From: Pararhodobacter sp.
Lineage (GTDB): Bacteria; Pseudomonadota; Alphaproteobacteria; Rhodobacterales; Rhodobacteraceae
DNA length: 64,000 nt
Direction of reading: 5' to 3'
Assembly: GCF_034676545.1 (NCBI RefSeq)
Contig: NZ_JAUCBZ010000015.1
Span: 310,001-374,000 of the forward strand
Part shown: piece by piece, positions 1 through 8,471 of the stretch
Layout: each line of letters begins with the position of its first letter
How positions within the stretch are numbered: position 1 is the first letter of the stretch
Program-made: the position numbers and the translations under genes
Notes under the pieces: generated by a model
What the model saw: the letters and a program-made list of their open reading frames with translations, nothing else
Told to the model about the DNA's origin: nothing
Database searches by the model: none

Positions 1-394
1 CGTCGCCGGTCATTTCCAACCGCTGATCGGCGATCGAATACACCGCGCGTTGTGCTTCGATCGCTTCGGTGTCGGTGACCATGGCGACGCCCCCTGACGC
101 GGTCAGCGAGCCGATACGCTGCGTCCCGGCGCGCGCGCCCGGCGCGTATTCCAACCGCAGCGATTGCGCAGAGATCCGCATACGCCCCTGAACCGCCAAC
201 ACATTGCCGGAAAAGGTTGACGCGCCCGAGGTCTGATCAACTTCAAAGTTGTCGGCGGTGATCTCCAGCGCGCTCCCGTCCAGTTGCAACGACGAGCCGA
301 AGCTGAAACGCACATTCTGCGCGTTGGCAGAGGTGCCGCCGATCAGCGCGGCCAAGGTCAGACAAAAGGCAAGACGCAATAGGGCGCGCGACAT
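1..394 (-). CDS. lptA: LptA, LPS-transport periplasmic protein (3' end outside window)
   Basis: Periplasmic bridge protein that carries lipopolysaccharide between LptC and LptD. Reading from the ATG at 394, the product begins with a Sec signal peptide (MSRALLRLAFCLTLAALIGG, cleavage probably after SANA) and continues into the repeating beta-strand pattern of the OstA/LptA jellyroll, with phrases such as ITADNFEVDQTSGASTFSGN and ASGGVAMVTDTEAIEAQRA. About 131 residues are visible and no stop is reached before the left edge, so the gene is cut by the window. It starts 10 bp after the lptC stop, consistent with an lptC-lptA operon. The start is supported by the signal peptide. The family call is strong; the symbol also rests on the neighbour lptC. 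Confidence 0.9.
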   Translation of the reverse strand, partial: MSRALLRLAFCLTLAALIGGTSANAQNVRFSFGSSLQLDGSALEITADNFEVDQTSGASTFSGNVLAVQGRMRISAQSLRLEYAPGARAGTQRIGSLTASGGVAMVTDTEAIEAQRAVYSIADQRLEMTGD

Positions 395-404
395 GATGGG
401 CTCC

Positions 405-1022
405 TCAATTCTCAGGTTGATATAACAAACGCACACCGCCCCCGAAAACAAGCACATAACCGGATCCGGGTGCGGAATCAGTGCGCATAACCAAGTTTCC
501 GGCGTTGATTTCACCGGCCGGGGCGCGGCCGCTGATGGCACCGGGGGCCTGAACCAGCGTCGAGTCGAGCAAACCCGACAGCGCGTCGGTGGTCAGGACA
601 TAGCCCGGGCTTGCCTGAACCTCGAGGCCGCCGGACATTTCGAAGCGTCCGGTGCCCCGGTCGAGGATTCCGCCCTCGGCGCGGGCGGACAAGACCTCGC
701 CCTCGCGCCCTTCGATCCGCAGCCGCAGGCCGGTCACTTCCAGCAGCAGCGTCGCATTCGGGTCAGAACGCGCGGTTTCGGTGATGATGGTCAGCGCGGC
801 CCCGTCATCGGTGACACCCGCAAAGCGCGCGCCGGACAGGCGGGGGTCGCGGGCGCGCTCTTGCACGTCAATGTCGGCCATCGGAATCGCCTGGGTCGGA
901 TCAATCGTGCGGGCCAGCAGGAAGACCAGCGACAACAGGATCAAAGCGGTCAACGGCAGCGCGATTTTCAAGACCCCGACGAGCCGTGAATACCCTGCCT
1001 GTTGACTGCTCAGACCCACCAT
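405..1022 (-). CDS. lptC: LptC, LPS export ABC transporter periplasmic protein
   Basis: Inner-membrane anchored protein that passes LPS from the LptBFG transporter to LptA. The 205-residue product has a single N-terminal membrane anchor (about residues 15-38, LVGVLKIALPLTALILLSLV) followed by a periplasmic beta-rich domain. Phrases such as RIEGREGEVLSARAEGGILD and YVLTTDALSGLLDSTLVQAPG match the LptC/LptA-like fold, and the length is usual for the family. It lies between ribonuclease D (9 bp upstream) and lptA (10 bp downstream), all on the minus strand, the order seen in Rhodobacteraceae. Sequence identity within the family is low, so the call leans partly on context. Confidence 0.88.
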   Translation of the reverse strand: MVGLSSQQAGYSRLVGVLKIALPLTALILLSLVFLLARTIDPTQAIPMADIDVQERARDPRLSGARFAGVTDDGAALTIITETARSDPNATLLLEVTGLRLRIEGREGEVLSARAEGGILDRGTGRFEMSGGLEVQASPGYVLTTDALSGLLDSTLVQAPGAISGRAPAGEINAGNLVMRTDSAPGSGYVLVFGGGVRLLYQPEN

Positions 1023-1031
1023 GACGCCCCC

Positions 1032-1643
1032 TCAATGCGAAAAGAGATCGACCTCTGGCCAACCCGCCAGATCCAGTGCCGCACGATGGGGCAGGAAATC
1101 AAAACACGCCTGCGCGATGTCCTGACGACCCTCGCGGACCAGCATGAAGTTCAGCTTTTCGCGCAACTGGTGCAGGTACAGGACATCCGAGGCCGCATAG
1201 TCGCGCTGCGCATTGGTGATATCCGCCGCGCCCCAATCGCTGGATTGCTGCATCTTGGAGATATCGACATTCAGCATCTCTGACAGCAGGTATTTCAGGC
1301 CATGCCGGTCGGTATAGGTCCGCACCAGTTTCGAGGCGATCTTGGTGCACCAGACCGGTGCCGCCAGAACGCCAAAGCGATGATACATCACCGCAATGTC
1401 GAACCGGCCAAAGTGGAACAGTTTCAGGACCTTGGGGTCCGCCAACAACCGGGTCAGGTTCGGGGCCTCGGTTTGATCCTGTGAGATCTGCACCAGATGC
1501 GCGGTGCCATCGCCGCTGGACAATTGCACCAGGCACAGCCGGTCGCGATGCGGGTTCAGGCCCATGGTTTCGCAATCAATGGCGACAATCGCGCCAAGGT
1601 CCAGATCATCCGGAAGATCGTGTTTGTGGAACTGCGTGGCCAT
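1032..1643 (-). CDS. rnd: Ribonuclease D (short 3'-5' exonuclease form)
   Basis: 3'-5' exoribonuclease of the DEDDy family, expected to trim tRNA and other small RNAs in the cytoplasm. The 203-residue protein carries Exo I (VAIDCETMGL, with the D-x-E pair), an Exo II region around FGRFDIAVMYHRFG, and an Exo III tyrosine-type motif near YAASDVLYLHQLREKL. The C-terminal HRDC domains of E. coli RNase D are absent, as is usual for the roughly 200-residue alphaproteobacterial form. It is the first gene of an apparent rnd-lptC-lptA run. Start at the ATG at 1643 gives MATQFHKHDLPDDLDL. Confidence 0.9.
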   Translation of the reverse strand: MATQFHKHDLPDDLDLGAIVAIDCETMGLNPHRDRLCLVQLSSGDGTAHLVQISQDQTEAPNLTRLLADPKVLKLFHFGRFDIAVMYHRFGVLAAPVWCTKIASKLVRTYTDRHGLKYLLSEMLNVDISKMQQSSDWGAADITNAQRDYAASDVLYLHQLREKLNFMLVREGRQDIAQACFDFLPHRAALDLAGWPEVDLFSH

Positions 1644-2158
1644 GATGCCCCTCTCGTCTATGCGGTCGCGCCTTTGAAATCGTCGCTGGTCTAGCGAGGT
1701 TACGCGCCAAGAGATAGTGTTTATAACAGCTATGGCTCACAGTGACAGACGCAATCAAAACCGGTTGCCTTTTGCGTGCTATCGACTGTTTGCTGCGACC
1801 ATCCACTTTGTTCAGGCGGCCCTTTGGCCAAAGTCATGCGATATTTCGCCCCCCCGGACACCGTTTCTCGCAGGCGAACCGTGCGATGACCGAGGCTGCG
1901 GCGCAGATCGACGGCGTGACCCGCATTTGGGCTTTGTTGGGGTAAGTCATCGGGCAAAATGCCACCCAACCAGACCAACGCGCTTTTTGCGCGGCGCGTC
2001 GAAGGGATAGGGGCCACGGCGGCAAACCCAAACACGCTTGTCCCTGTGCACAGTTACGGCCAGTTGCGGCGATTCATCACCAATCCCCGTCTCCGTTGCA
2101 GCACCCAAATTTCTGTCAACGGCACAAAACGCGGGTTACTCGCGGGCAAAATGCCGGA
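1644..2158. other. Intergenic stretch, no convincing gene
   Basis: 515 bases between rnd and the LysR gene. Short open frames exist on both strands (for example about 1730-2035 minus, 1959-2522 plus), but none has a recognisable domain, a good ribosome site or consistent codon use. The rnd promoter should lie just right of 1643. It may contain the decayed remains of a gene; I cannot name one. Confidence 0.5.
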
Positions 2159-3043
2159 TTACTGCCGCACGGCGTCCAGGCTTGCGCTCAGTGCCGGTGT
2201 CAGGAACTCCAGCACGGCGCGGATGCGGGCGGTGTGGCGCAGGTCTTCGTGGGTCAGAAGCCACAGATCGAGGCCGAAGGTTTCAGGCAATGCGGCGACG
2301 CGCGTCAAATCGTGTTTGTGGTCGGCGATGGCGCAGGGCAGCACCGCAAGGCCAAGTCCGGCCTTGGTCAGCCGCACGGCGCAGGCCACGGAATTCGTCC
2401 GCACAGTCGGGCGCACGCCGGGCAACAGCGCCTCGAGCTGGCGGGTCAACGCCGCGTGTGCGTTGTCAAAGCCGATCCAGTCGTGCTGCGCCAGATCCCG
2501 CGACGGGTGGGCCGCGCAATAGTCCGGCGATCCGTAAACCGCGAACTCCAACCGCCCGACGCGCCGCCCGACCAGCGTTTCGGGCGGCGTGTTGCCGATG
2601 CGCAGCGCAATATCCGTTTCGCGGCGCGACAGGTTGAGCGCCTCGTTGCCGACCACGATTTCCACCTCGATCCCCGGATAGGCGGTGCGAAACGCCCGCA
2701 GATGGTCCGGCAGCAGCCAGAACGCCAGCATATCAACCGCCGTCAGCCGCACCGTGCCGCTCAGGCGCAGATCCTGACCGGTGATGGTGCGATCCAGCGT
2801 CGCAACTTCGGCCTCGATGCTCTCGACAATGCGCAGGGTTTCCTCGCCTGCCGGCGTCAGCGCATAGCCGGTCGGCAGCCGCTCGAACAGCCGCACGCCG
2901 AGCGTATCCTCGACGCCAGCGATCCGCCGGAACACGGTGGAGTGGTTCACCCCCAGACGGCGTGCCGCCCCTGACAGGCTGCCCGCGCGCGCAACGGCCA
3001 GAAATATCCGCAGGTCGTCCCAATTGGCAAGCTGTGCATTCAT
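2159..3043 (-). CDS. LysR-family transcriptional regulator
   Basis: DNA-binding regulator of about 294 residues. The N-terminal winged helix-turn-helix (residues about 5-65: LRIFLAVARAGSLSGAARRL, then STVFRRIAGVEDTLGVRLFE) is followed by a periplasmic-binding-like effector domain of the GcvA/AmpR-like type. An in-frame extension to 3379 exists, but the ATG at 3043 is preferred: it has the ribosome site AAGGAAAGGTGG just upstream and is the canonical LysR N terminus. It is divergent from the metallochaperone and P-type ATPase, so it is the natural candidate to control them, which would be unusual because such genes are normally under MerR, ArsR or CsoR control. Effector unknown. Confidence 0.93.
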   Translation of the reverse strand: MNAQLANWDDLRIFLAVARAGSLSGAARRLGVNHSTVFRRIAGVEDTLGVRLFERLPTGYALTPAGEETLRIVESIEAEVATLDRTITGQDLRLSGTVRLTAVDMLAFWLLPDHLRAFRTAYPGIEVEIVVGNEALNLSRRETDIALRIGNTPPETLVGRRVGRLEFAVYGSPDYCAAHPSRDLAQHDWIGFDNAHAALTRQLEALLPGVRPTVRTNSVACAVRLTKAGLGLAVLPCAIADHKHDLTRVAALPETFGLDLWLLTHEDLRHTARIRAVLEFLTPALSASLDAVRQ

Positions 3044-3136
3044 GCAAGGCCACCTTTCCTTTTTCGGCACTCCCTGTGCGCTGAGTGTGCACCCATATTG
3101 AGTGCAGATGCAATGACCCGATGAAAGGATTTCGCC
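3044..3136. promoter_or_regulatory. Divergent promoter region, LysR / HMA-ATPase
   Basis: 93 bases between divergent starts. It contains two related GAGTG-type motifs (GAGTGTGCAC near 3081 and TGAGTGCAGATGCA near 3099) that could be the LysR binding half-sites. An AAAGGA ribosome site precedes the ATG at 3137. The assignment as an operator is inferred from position and the repeat only. Confidence 0.45.
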
Positions 3137-3367
3137 ATGACCGAGACAACCATCCGCACGAAACTGCGCAGCGACGAGCTTTCCTGCCCCTCCTGCGTGC
3201 CCAAGATCGAAAAGGCGCTGATGGCCTTGCCCGGCGTGGCAAAGGCCGAGGTGATGTTCGCCAGTGGTCGTATCGAGGTCGATCATGACCCGGCACTCAG
3301 TGACGTGGACGCGCTGGTAAATTCCATCGCCAAATCCGGCTATACCGCCAAACCCTCGGCCTTCTGA
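3137..3367 (+). CDS. Heavy-metal-associated (HMA) domain metallochaperone
   Basis: 76-residue soluble copper-chaperone-like protein made of a single HMA (ferredoxin-like) domain. The metal-binding loop is DELSCPSCVPKIEKALMALP, with CxxC at about residues 18-21, followed by the usual VMFASGRIEVDHD strand. Methionine before the motif (MxCxxC in CopZ) is replaced by SCPSC. It lies 68 bp upstream of the P-type ATPase at 3436, which lacks its own N-terminal HMA domain, so this protein probably delivers the metal in trans. Ribosome site AAAGGA at about 3124. Metal identity is not determined by the sequence. Confidence 0.88.
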   Translation: MTETTIRTKLRSDELSCPSCVPKIEKALMALPGVAKAEVMFASGRIEVDHDPALSDVDALVNSIAKSGYTAKPSAF

Positions 3368-3435
3368 CCCCGCACCCACGTTACCCGCGCCCCATCGCCC
3401 CCGGCGGTGGGGCTTACTTTGAAAGGAGAGACCCC

Positions 3436-5355
3436 ATGTTTTCCGCGATCCTCGACATTTACAGGCATCCGGCGGAGCGGCGCAAATGGCTGACCATCGC
3501 CAGTGGCCTGTTCATCACCGTGGCGCTGGTCGCGTGGTATGGCTTCGCGCAGGCGGCCCCTTGGGCACCGTTGATGACCATCGCTGCGGTTCTCGCCGGA
3601 TATGACATTGCGCTGCGGGCCTGGTCCTCGCTGCGCTTGCGCCAACTCAGCATCGAATTGTTGGTCATTGTCGCCGCGATTGGCGCGCTGTTCATCAACA
3701 ACCACTGGGAATCCGCCGCTGTAACCTTCCTGTTCATGCTCGGTGCCTGGCTGGAAAGCCGCACCATGAGCCGCACGCGCGGTGCCCTCAAGGCGCTGAT
3801 CGACGCAGCCCCGGTGACCGCAACCGTGCTGCGCGGTGGCGAGACGATCGAGATAGGCGCGCATGAGGTGCAACTGGGCGAGACGGTTCTGGTCCGCGCC
3901 GGTCAGCGCCTGCCCGTCGATGGCGAGGTGATCGAGGGCACGGCGGCGGTCAACGAAGCCTCCATCACCGGCGAGCCGATCCCGGCCGAAAAATCCCCCG
4001 GATCGCGCGTCTTTGCCGGAACGCTGGCCGAGAACGGCCTGCTGCATCTGCGTGCTACGGGCGTTGGTGCCGACACCACGCTGGCCCGCATCATCAGCCG
4101 CGTCGAAGAGGCGCAAGAGGCCAAGGCCCCCGCCCAGCGGATGATCGAAAATTTCGGCCGCTGGTATACGCCGGGCGTGTTCGTGCTGGCAATCGTCAGC
4201 TATCTGGTTACGCGCAACGTGGAACTGGCCCTGACCCTGCTGGTTGTCAGTTGCCCCGGTGCGCTGGTTATCTCGACCCCGGTTTCGGTGGTGGCCGGGA
4301 TCGGTCGTGCGGCGCGCTCCGGCATCCTGATCAAGGGTGGCGAGCATCTGGAGAACGCCGGGCGCATCAATGCGCTGGCGCTGGATAAAACCGGCACGCT
4401 GACCGAAGGTCAACCGCGTCTGGCCGAGGTCGTGGCTCTGGCGGGTCAATCCGAGGCCGATGTCCTGCTCTGGGCCGCCATTGCCGAGACCGGATCGACC
4501 CACCCGCTGGGCCGCCCGATCATCGAGGCGGCACGCAAGCAAGGCCCCTTGCCCACCGCCGACTCGCTGGAGGAAATCGCCGGCATGGGCCTGATTGCCC
4601 GCCACGACGGGCTTGAGATCGCTGTCGGCAGCCACCGTCTGTTCGATCACCTCAAGATCGGCTTCAACGCCGAGGCCAAAGCCGGGATTGCCCGCCTGCA
4701 TGGGCTGGGTCATACCGTGGTGATCGTGGCGCGCAACGGCGAGGTCGTGGGTCTGCTGGGGCTGGCCGATATGCCGCGCGCCAGTGCCAGGCCGATGATC
4801 GACCGTCTGCATGCCCTGGGGGTAAGCCGCGTGGTGATGCTGACCGGCGACCAACGCCCCGCCGCCGAGGCGATCGCCAAGGTCGTCGGCGTTGACGAGG
4901 TGCACGCCGCGATGATGCCCGACGACAAGCTGGACCGGATCAAGGCGATGCAGGCCGAGGGCTTCCGCGTGGCCATGGTCGGCGACGGCATCAACGACGC
5001 ACCGGCCCTGGCGGCGGCTGACATCAGCATCGCCATGGGCGCCAGCGGCAGCGACATCGCCATCGAGACGGCGGATATCGCGCTGATGACCGATGATCTG
5101 GGCAAGATTGCCGAGGCGATGGAAATCTCGCGCGCCACGCTGCGCAACATGCGCCAGAACCTTGTCATTGCCGTGCTGACCGTCTTCGGCCTGCTGATTG
5201 GCGTCTATACCGGCGGGGTCCACATGGCGGGCGGGATGCTGGTGCACCAACTCTCGGTGCTGGTGGTGATCCTGAACGCCATGCGCTTGCTACGCATCCC
5301 CAAACCCGCCAAAGCCAGAGCCGCCGCGCAAGACGCAAAGCGCGTCACGGCATAG
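3436..5355 (+). CDS. P1B-type heavy-metal translocating ATPase with CPG motif
   Basis: 639-residue membrane ATPase that should pump a transition metal across the inner membrane. Seen: no HMA domain at the N terminus, several membrane segments, an actuator-domain ITGEP motif, phosphorylation site DKTGTLT with Asp at about residue 317, the P1B HP locus (GSTHPLG), TGD and GDGINDAPALAAADISIAMG. The membrane metal-site motif is S-C-P-G (Cys273-Pro274-Gly275) where copper and zinc/cadmium pumps have CPC and cobalt-type pumps SPC. The second ligand cysteine is therefore missing, which makes the transported ion uncertain. It forms an operon with the HMA protein upstream. A good RBS (GAAAGGAGAG) precedes the ATG. 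Confidence 0.93.
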   Translation: MFSAILDIYRHPAERRKWLTIASGLFITVALVAWYGFAQAAPWAPLMTIAAVLAGYDIALRAWSSLRLRQLSIELLVIVAAIGALFINNHWESAAVTFLFMLGAWLESRTMSRTRGALKALIDAAPVTATVLRGGETIEIGAHEVQLGETVLVRAGQRLPVDGEVIEGTAAVNEASITGEPIPAEKSPGSRVFAGTLAENGLLHLRATGVGADTTLARIISRVEEAQEAKAPAQRMIENFGRWYTPGVFVLAIVSYLVTRNVELALTLLVVSCPGALVISTPVSVVAGIGRAARSGILIKGGEHLENAGRINALALDKTGTLTEGQPRLAEVVALAGQSEADVLLWAAIAETGSTHPLGRPIIEAARKQGPLPTADSLEEIAGMGLIARHDGLEIAVGSHRLFDHLKIGFNAEAKAGIARLHGLGHTVVIVARNGEVVGLLGLADMPRASARPMIDRLHALGVSRVVMLTGDQRPAAEAIAKVVGVDEVHAAMMPDDKLDRIKAMQAEGFRVAMVGDGINDAPALAAADISIAMGASGSDIAIETADIALMTDDLGKIAEAMEISRATLRNMRQNLVIAVLTVFGLLIGVYTGGVHMAGGMLVHQLSVLVVILNAMRLLRIPKPAKARAAAQDAKRVTA

Positions 5356-5395
5356 CCGGTCGGCCCAACCTGCGTGTTGTAGAAAACTGAGAACC

Positions 5396-6178
5396 TTGGA
5401 CGAGCAAGCGCAAATCGAGTTCTTTCAGCGCCTCATTGGGAACAGCCATCTTGAGCGTGTCGTGTACACGCCCAAGGTGATCGACCAGATCGGCGACGAA
5501 TTCGCCATTCCTCACGCGAGTCGTGACGAAATCGGTCAGATTCTTGAAGTCGCTGCCAATGCGTTCAGTGACGAAGCTCGTCTCGAGGCTCTCGATTTCG
5601 AGCGCGTCCGGAAGGACCTTCGAAACCTCGAAAAGGCCGCAAAGTCACTCGCGACTGTCTTGGATACTCTCGCTCCCGACGCAATAGAGATCTTGATCCG
5701 AGTGGGCTTCGTGCAGCGACTTAAGGACATGCCCCTCCCGCGCATAACGCAGTCGGAGGCGTCGGCGGTACTGGGGTATACAGTCCCCGACAGCGATGGG
5801 TCCCGGTGCATCCCTCTGAGCGAAGCAACGACAATTGTGACAGCTCTCGGCCATTGCGCGGCTTATGCGCGTGAAAGGGTAGCCGAAAGCCGCAAAGGAC
5901 GCCCCGAGATCGGAGCCTTGGTCGATCTACTGAACTTTGGGTTTCAGGTCTGGGAGAGCGTTCTCGGTCGGTCTTTCAAGTTGTATTGGGCTTCGAACGG
6001 CGACCCGATCACGGATGCGGCGCAGTTCAGCGTTCGGATTGCGCGGGTAGTTGAACCGTCCCTGACTCTACAACAGATCGCCACGGCGTCCCGTAAGGTG
6101 CGGGAAAAAGGTATGTCGTTCAGCAACTTGGAAGAAGTCCCCCAAGTTGCAGAGCATTACCGCAAGCAGTTTGAATAG
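5396..6178 (+). CDS. Hypothetical protein, mobile-island cargo
   Basis: 260-residue protein with no domain I recognise. It appears soluble and helical with two acidic/basic stretches (for example ERVRKDLRNLEKAAKSLATV) that could form coiled coil; no signal peptide or membrane segment. The start is uncertain: TTG at 5396 gives the longest sensible product, a GTG near 5462 is an alternative, and there is no early ATG. It begins 40 bp after the ATPase and precedes an AlpA-like gene, and its composition differs from the metal genes to its left, so I place the island's left boundary here. Confidence 0.6.
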   Translation: MDEQAQIEFFQRLIGNSHLERVVYTPKVIDQIGDEFAIPHASRDEIGQILEVAANAFSDEARLEALDFERVRKDLRNLEKAAKSLATVLDTLAPDAIEILIRVGFVQRLKDMPLPRITQSEASAVLGYTVPDSDGSRCIPLSEATTIVTALGHCAAYARERVAESRKGRPEIGALVDLLNFGFQVWESVLGRSFKLYWASNGDPITDAAQFSVRIARVVEPSLTLQQIATASRKVREKGMSFSNLEEVPQVAEHYRKQFE

Positions 6179-6237
6179 ATTTGCCAGAAGTCTGAGGCGT
6201 AGATCGTCGTCATTGAAACCTGCAATGAGGACAGACA

Positions 6238-6528
6238 ATGAGAGACACTATTGCCCAAACCCAAGACGCTTTCTCCGGCACATTTATTGACGAGTGCAAG
6301 GTTGCTGAATTGCTTTGCCAATCGGTTCGCACCATCCAGAAATGGCGCGTTACCGGCAATGGACCGGGCTTCTATAAACTTGGCCGCTCTGTGCGCTATC
6401 AACTCGATGAAGTTATGGCCTGGGCTGAAGCCCGTCGGAAGGCACATACATCGCAAAGCAATCACGACACAGTAATCTCGTTCAAACACACAAACTGTGC
6501 TGGACCGAAAGGGCTTCGCCATGTTTGA
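6238..6528 (+). CDS. AlpA/excisionase-like helix-turn-helix protein
   Basis: 96-residue DNA-binding protein of the MerR-like HTH_17/AlpA type. Seen: FIDECKVAELLCQSVRTIQK followed by WRVTGNGPGFYKLGRSVRY and QLDEVMAWAEARR, the standard pattern of an HTH, a wing with an arginine-rich turn, and a terminal helix. Proteins of this kind regulate excision and integrase genes in phages, satellites and integrative elements. RBS GAGGACA precedes the ATG at 6238. Its end overlaps the next small gene by 8 bases. Its presence beside a replication protein supports a mobile island here. Confidence 0.8.
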   Translation: MRDTIAQTQDAFSGTFIDECKVAELLCQSVRTIQKWRVTGNGPGFYKLGRSVRYQLDEVMAWAEARRKAHTSQSNHDTVISFKHTNCAGPKGLRHV

Positions 6529-6769
6529 CGCACCACGCAATCCTTTTCTCCCGCCCAGATCGCTGAGCGAATTTCTTGTGATCTATGACGATAACGTTTG
6601 CGATCATGCCGACGATGCAGGCGTCGTAATCATGGGGCTAGTTGCAGGCGACGCGCTCTCCGTTTCGCATGATCGTGAGATGTCCATGGACACCGACACC
6701 AAGGAGTTGGTGATCGAGGTTCGGCTGGAAATCCGGGTTTCCAACCCAGACTCCACCAAGGTTCGGTGA
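6521..6769 (+). CDS. Small hypothetical protein
   Basis: 82 residues from the ATG at 6521 (an in-frame GTG at 6497 is a weaker option). The purine-rich GAAAGGG seven bases upstream supports the ATG. The acidic sequence (DDNVCDHADDAGVVIMGLVA, then a conserved-looking tail KELVIEVRLEIRVSNPDS) has no recognised domain. It overlaps the end of the AlpA-like gene by 8 bases and is probably cotranscribed with it. Confidence 0.55.
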   Translation: MFDAPRNPFLPPRSLSEFLVIYDDNVCDHADDAGVVIMGLVAGDALSVSHDREMSMDTDTKELVIEVRLEIRVSNPDSTKVR

Positions 6770-6830
6770 TGCAGTTACTACGGCGAACTAAACGCAAAAC
6801 TGCACAGAGCTTGCTGCCGTGCTGCGCTTC

Positions 6831-6928
6831 CCAAAAAGCTGGCGGCGGGCGGGCGGGGCGCGGCGGTCGCGGAGCGACCGGCACGCACGCCGCCAGTTTG
6901 GGGGGGTCCTTGTAACACCCCCCCCCCC
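6831..6928. repeat. Nested palindromes upstream of replication gene (candidate origin)
   Basis: Three stacked inverted repeats in under 100 bases. Outer stem CTGGCGGCG (6839-6847) pairs with CGCCGCCAG (6888-6896) and is extended by CCAAA (6831-6835) with TTTGG (6897-6901). Inner stem CGGTCGC (6864-6870), loop GGA, GCGACCG (6874-6880). A third stem GGGGGGGT (6900-6907) faces ACCCCCCC (6917-6924) and ends in a run of eleven C. It lies directly before the replication-initiation gene, so an origin or nick site is a reasonable inference; a transcription terminator is the alternative. Confidence 0.6.
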
Positions 6929-6943
6929 AAGAAATACATCAAC

Positions 6944-8122
6944 GTGAAAGCCTCTGAAATGCACCTTATCCGTACAGGCTTCGATGGCCTCGATATCTCC
7001 TATCCCCTGACCATAAGTGAAGACCTCGCCGCTTTGATGCGCGAAGCGAGAGAAACGACAGAAACCGGAAACGGGGTTGTCGGATACTTTATGCACAATG
7101 GCATTGAAATGTCCGTCGCAGCCACTGGGTCGCGGGGTGGCTATGCTTATCGTTGCGATACCGGCTATAGTGGCCCGCAAGGGGAAATCTGGTTCTTCAA
7201 GCATCCGAGCGGCAATTCAGACGAATGGGGCGTACGCGTTTCATGCCGCGCATTGCCCCTTGCTTTGGATGGGTTAACCAAGACACGCGCCAGCATCGAG
7301 GACACGCTTGCCAAACTGGGGCTGGCCTATGTCCCCGGAACAGAGAGTATCGGTCGCGTTGATGTGGCTTGCGATATTCTCGCGCCCGACCTCGCCCCGG
7401 ACCGAGCGCATTTCATCTCGCATGCACGTAGCACAGTCAAAGAAATCTCGGATTCGCTGGTGCAAGTGGTGGGCCGCTCTGGTCGGGTCGAGAGTATCAC
7501 CATCGGCAAGAATCCAAACCGGCAAGTGGTGCTGTATGACAAGCGCGCGGAAGTCTTCGCGACCGGCAAGGGGTATTGGTGGCCGATCTGGGATGCAGCG
7601 CTGGAAGCAAAAGGCCTCCCGCCGCTCGATCTGTCGTTGCGTACTGCAAGCGCTGTCTGGCGGGTTGAAATTCGCGCGTTCAAGCGGCATCTCAAAGACA
7701 AATGGGAGGTGACAACGTGGGCCGACCTCCGCAAGAAACTGCCTCAAATCTTGGCTGAAGCGCTCGGTACTGTGCGCTATGTCGTGCCCAATGGCGACAG
7801 TAACCGCGCACGCTGGCCAGTACACCCATTGTGGTCGCTGGTTGGTCACGCCGTGGCCGAAGATATGCACGACCTCGCAAGCATGGTGGACCCCGCGATC
7901 ATTACCAAGCTGCTCAAAGAAGAACGCGATGAGATGTTGTTCAAACAAATAGCCGGGTGCATGCTGTCGCGTGCAGCGCTGAACGACGTACCCGACAGCC
8001 GCCTCGGCGCGTACGTCATGGGCAGCGCCGACCAGATCGTACGGGACTGGCAGCGTAAACCTGAGCAAACCACGGCGAAGCTGGCGCAGGCAAGGGCCAA
8101 GTATGGTGGTGTGGTTGAGTGA
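6944..8122 (+). CDS. Phage/plasmid-type replication initiation factor (Rep_trans-like)
   Basis: 392-residue protein resembling the replication initiation factor family found on rolling-circle plasmids and integrative elements. Seen: an N-terminal domain starting with HLIRTGFDGLDISYPL, the motif SIGRVDVACDILAPD, the segment QVVLYDKRAEVFATGKGYWW with a candidate catalytic tyrosine in YDKRAE, and WRVEIRAFKRHLKDKW, all typical of this group. Start taken at the GTG at 6944; an ATG at 6959 is the alternative. Known members nick DNA at a hairpin origin, which fits the nested palindromes immediately upstream. No integrase or relaxase accompanies it. Family assignment is from memory of motifs, not a profile search. 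Confidence 0.72.
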   Translation: MKASEMHLIRTGFDGLDISYPLTISEDLAALMREARETTETGNGVVGYFMHNGIEMSVAATGSRGGYAYRCDTGYSGPQGEIWFFKHPSGNSDEWGVRVSCRALPLALDGLTKTRASIEDTLAKLGLAYVPGTESIGRVDVACDILAPDLAPDRAHFISHARSTVKEISDSLVQVVGRSGRVESITIGKNPNRQVVLYDKRAEVFATGKGYWWPIWDAALEAKGLPPLDLSLRTASAVWRVEIRAFKRHLKDKWEVTTWADLRKKLPQILAEALGTVRYVVPNGDSNRARWPVHPLWSLVGHAVAEDMHDLASMVDPAIITKLLKEERDEMLFKQIAGCMLSRAALNDVPDSRLGAYVMGSADQIVRDWQRKPEQTTAKLAQARAKYGGVVE

Positions 8123-8471
8123 GGTTTAGGGCAGCGAACGGCCCAAAGCGAACTTTGGGAACGGATGACCACGCCGCGGCGCAGCTTCACAAAAACGGTA
8201 ATTCTTGCGTCTCGCAGGATTTTGTAGACGGCCAAAGTTCGCGGTGCGGAACGAACCGGGCTGTCGCTGCACTCCAGTCAGACTTCCGCTTCTGTCCGTC
8301 ATGCTCAAATATTACCGTAAGGTCAGCAGTGCGGAATGACCAGGCCCTAGCGGTCGCCGTCGATGAGCATCAGTCAACGCTACAACTGCTTGATAGGTAT
8401 CCGCTTCCCCGGGTATGAATTGCAACAGTACAACTTTGATTTTTCAGACCGGTGAGCGCAGGAAGTCAGAC
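8123..8471. other. Intergenic stretch, no convincing gene
   Basis: 349 bases after the replication gene. A 99-codon frame (8119-8418) has no good RBS or domain and is rejected. A segment at 8181-8217 resembles one at 14693-14729 (both begin GCAGCTTCAC and then AAAACGG). Confidence 0.5.

Noticed and set aside
3340..5250. Long open frame antisense to the P-type ATPase
   Set aside because: High-GC genes often leave long antisense frames; composition is skewed (His, Gln, Asp rich) and there is no RBS or domain, while the sense frame has all ATPase motifs.
8119..8418. 99-codon frame after the replication gene
   Set aside because: No ribosome site, no domain, irregular codon use.
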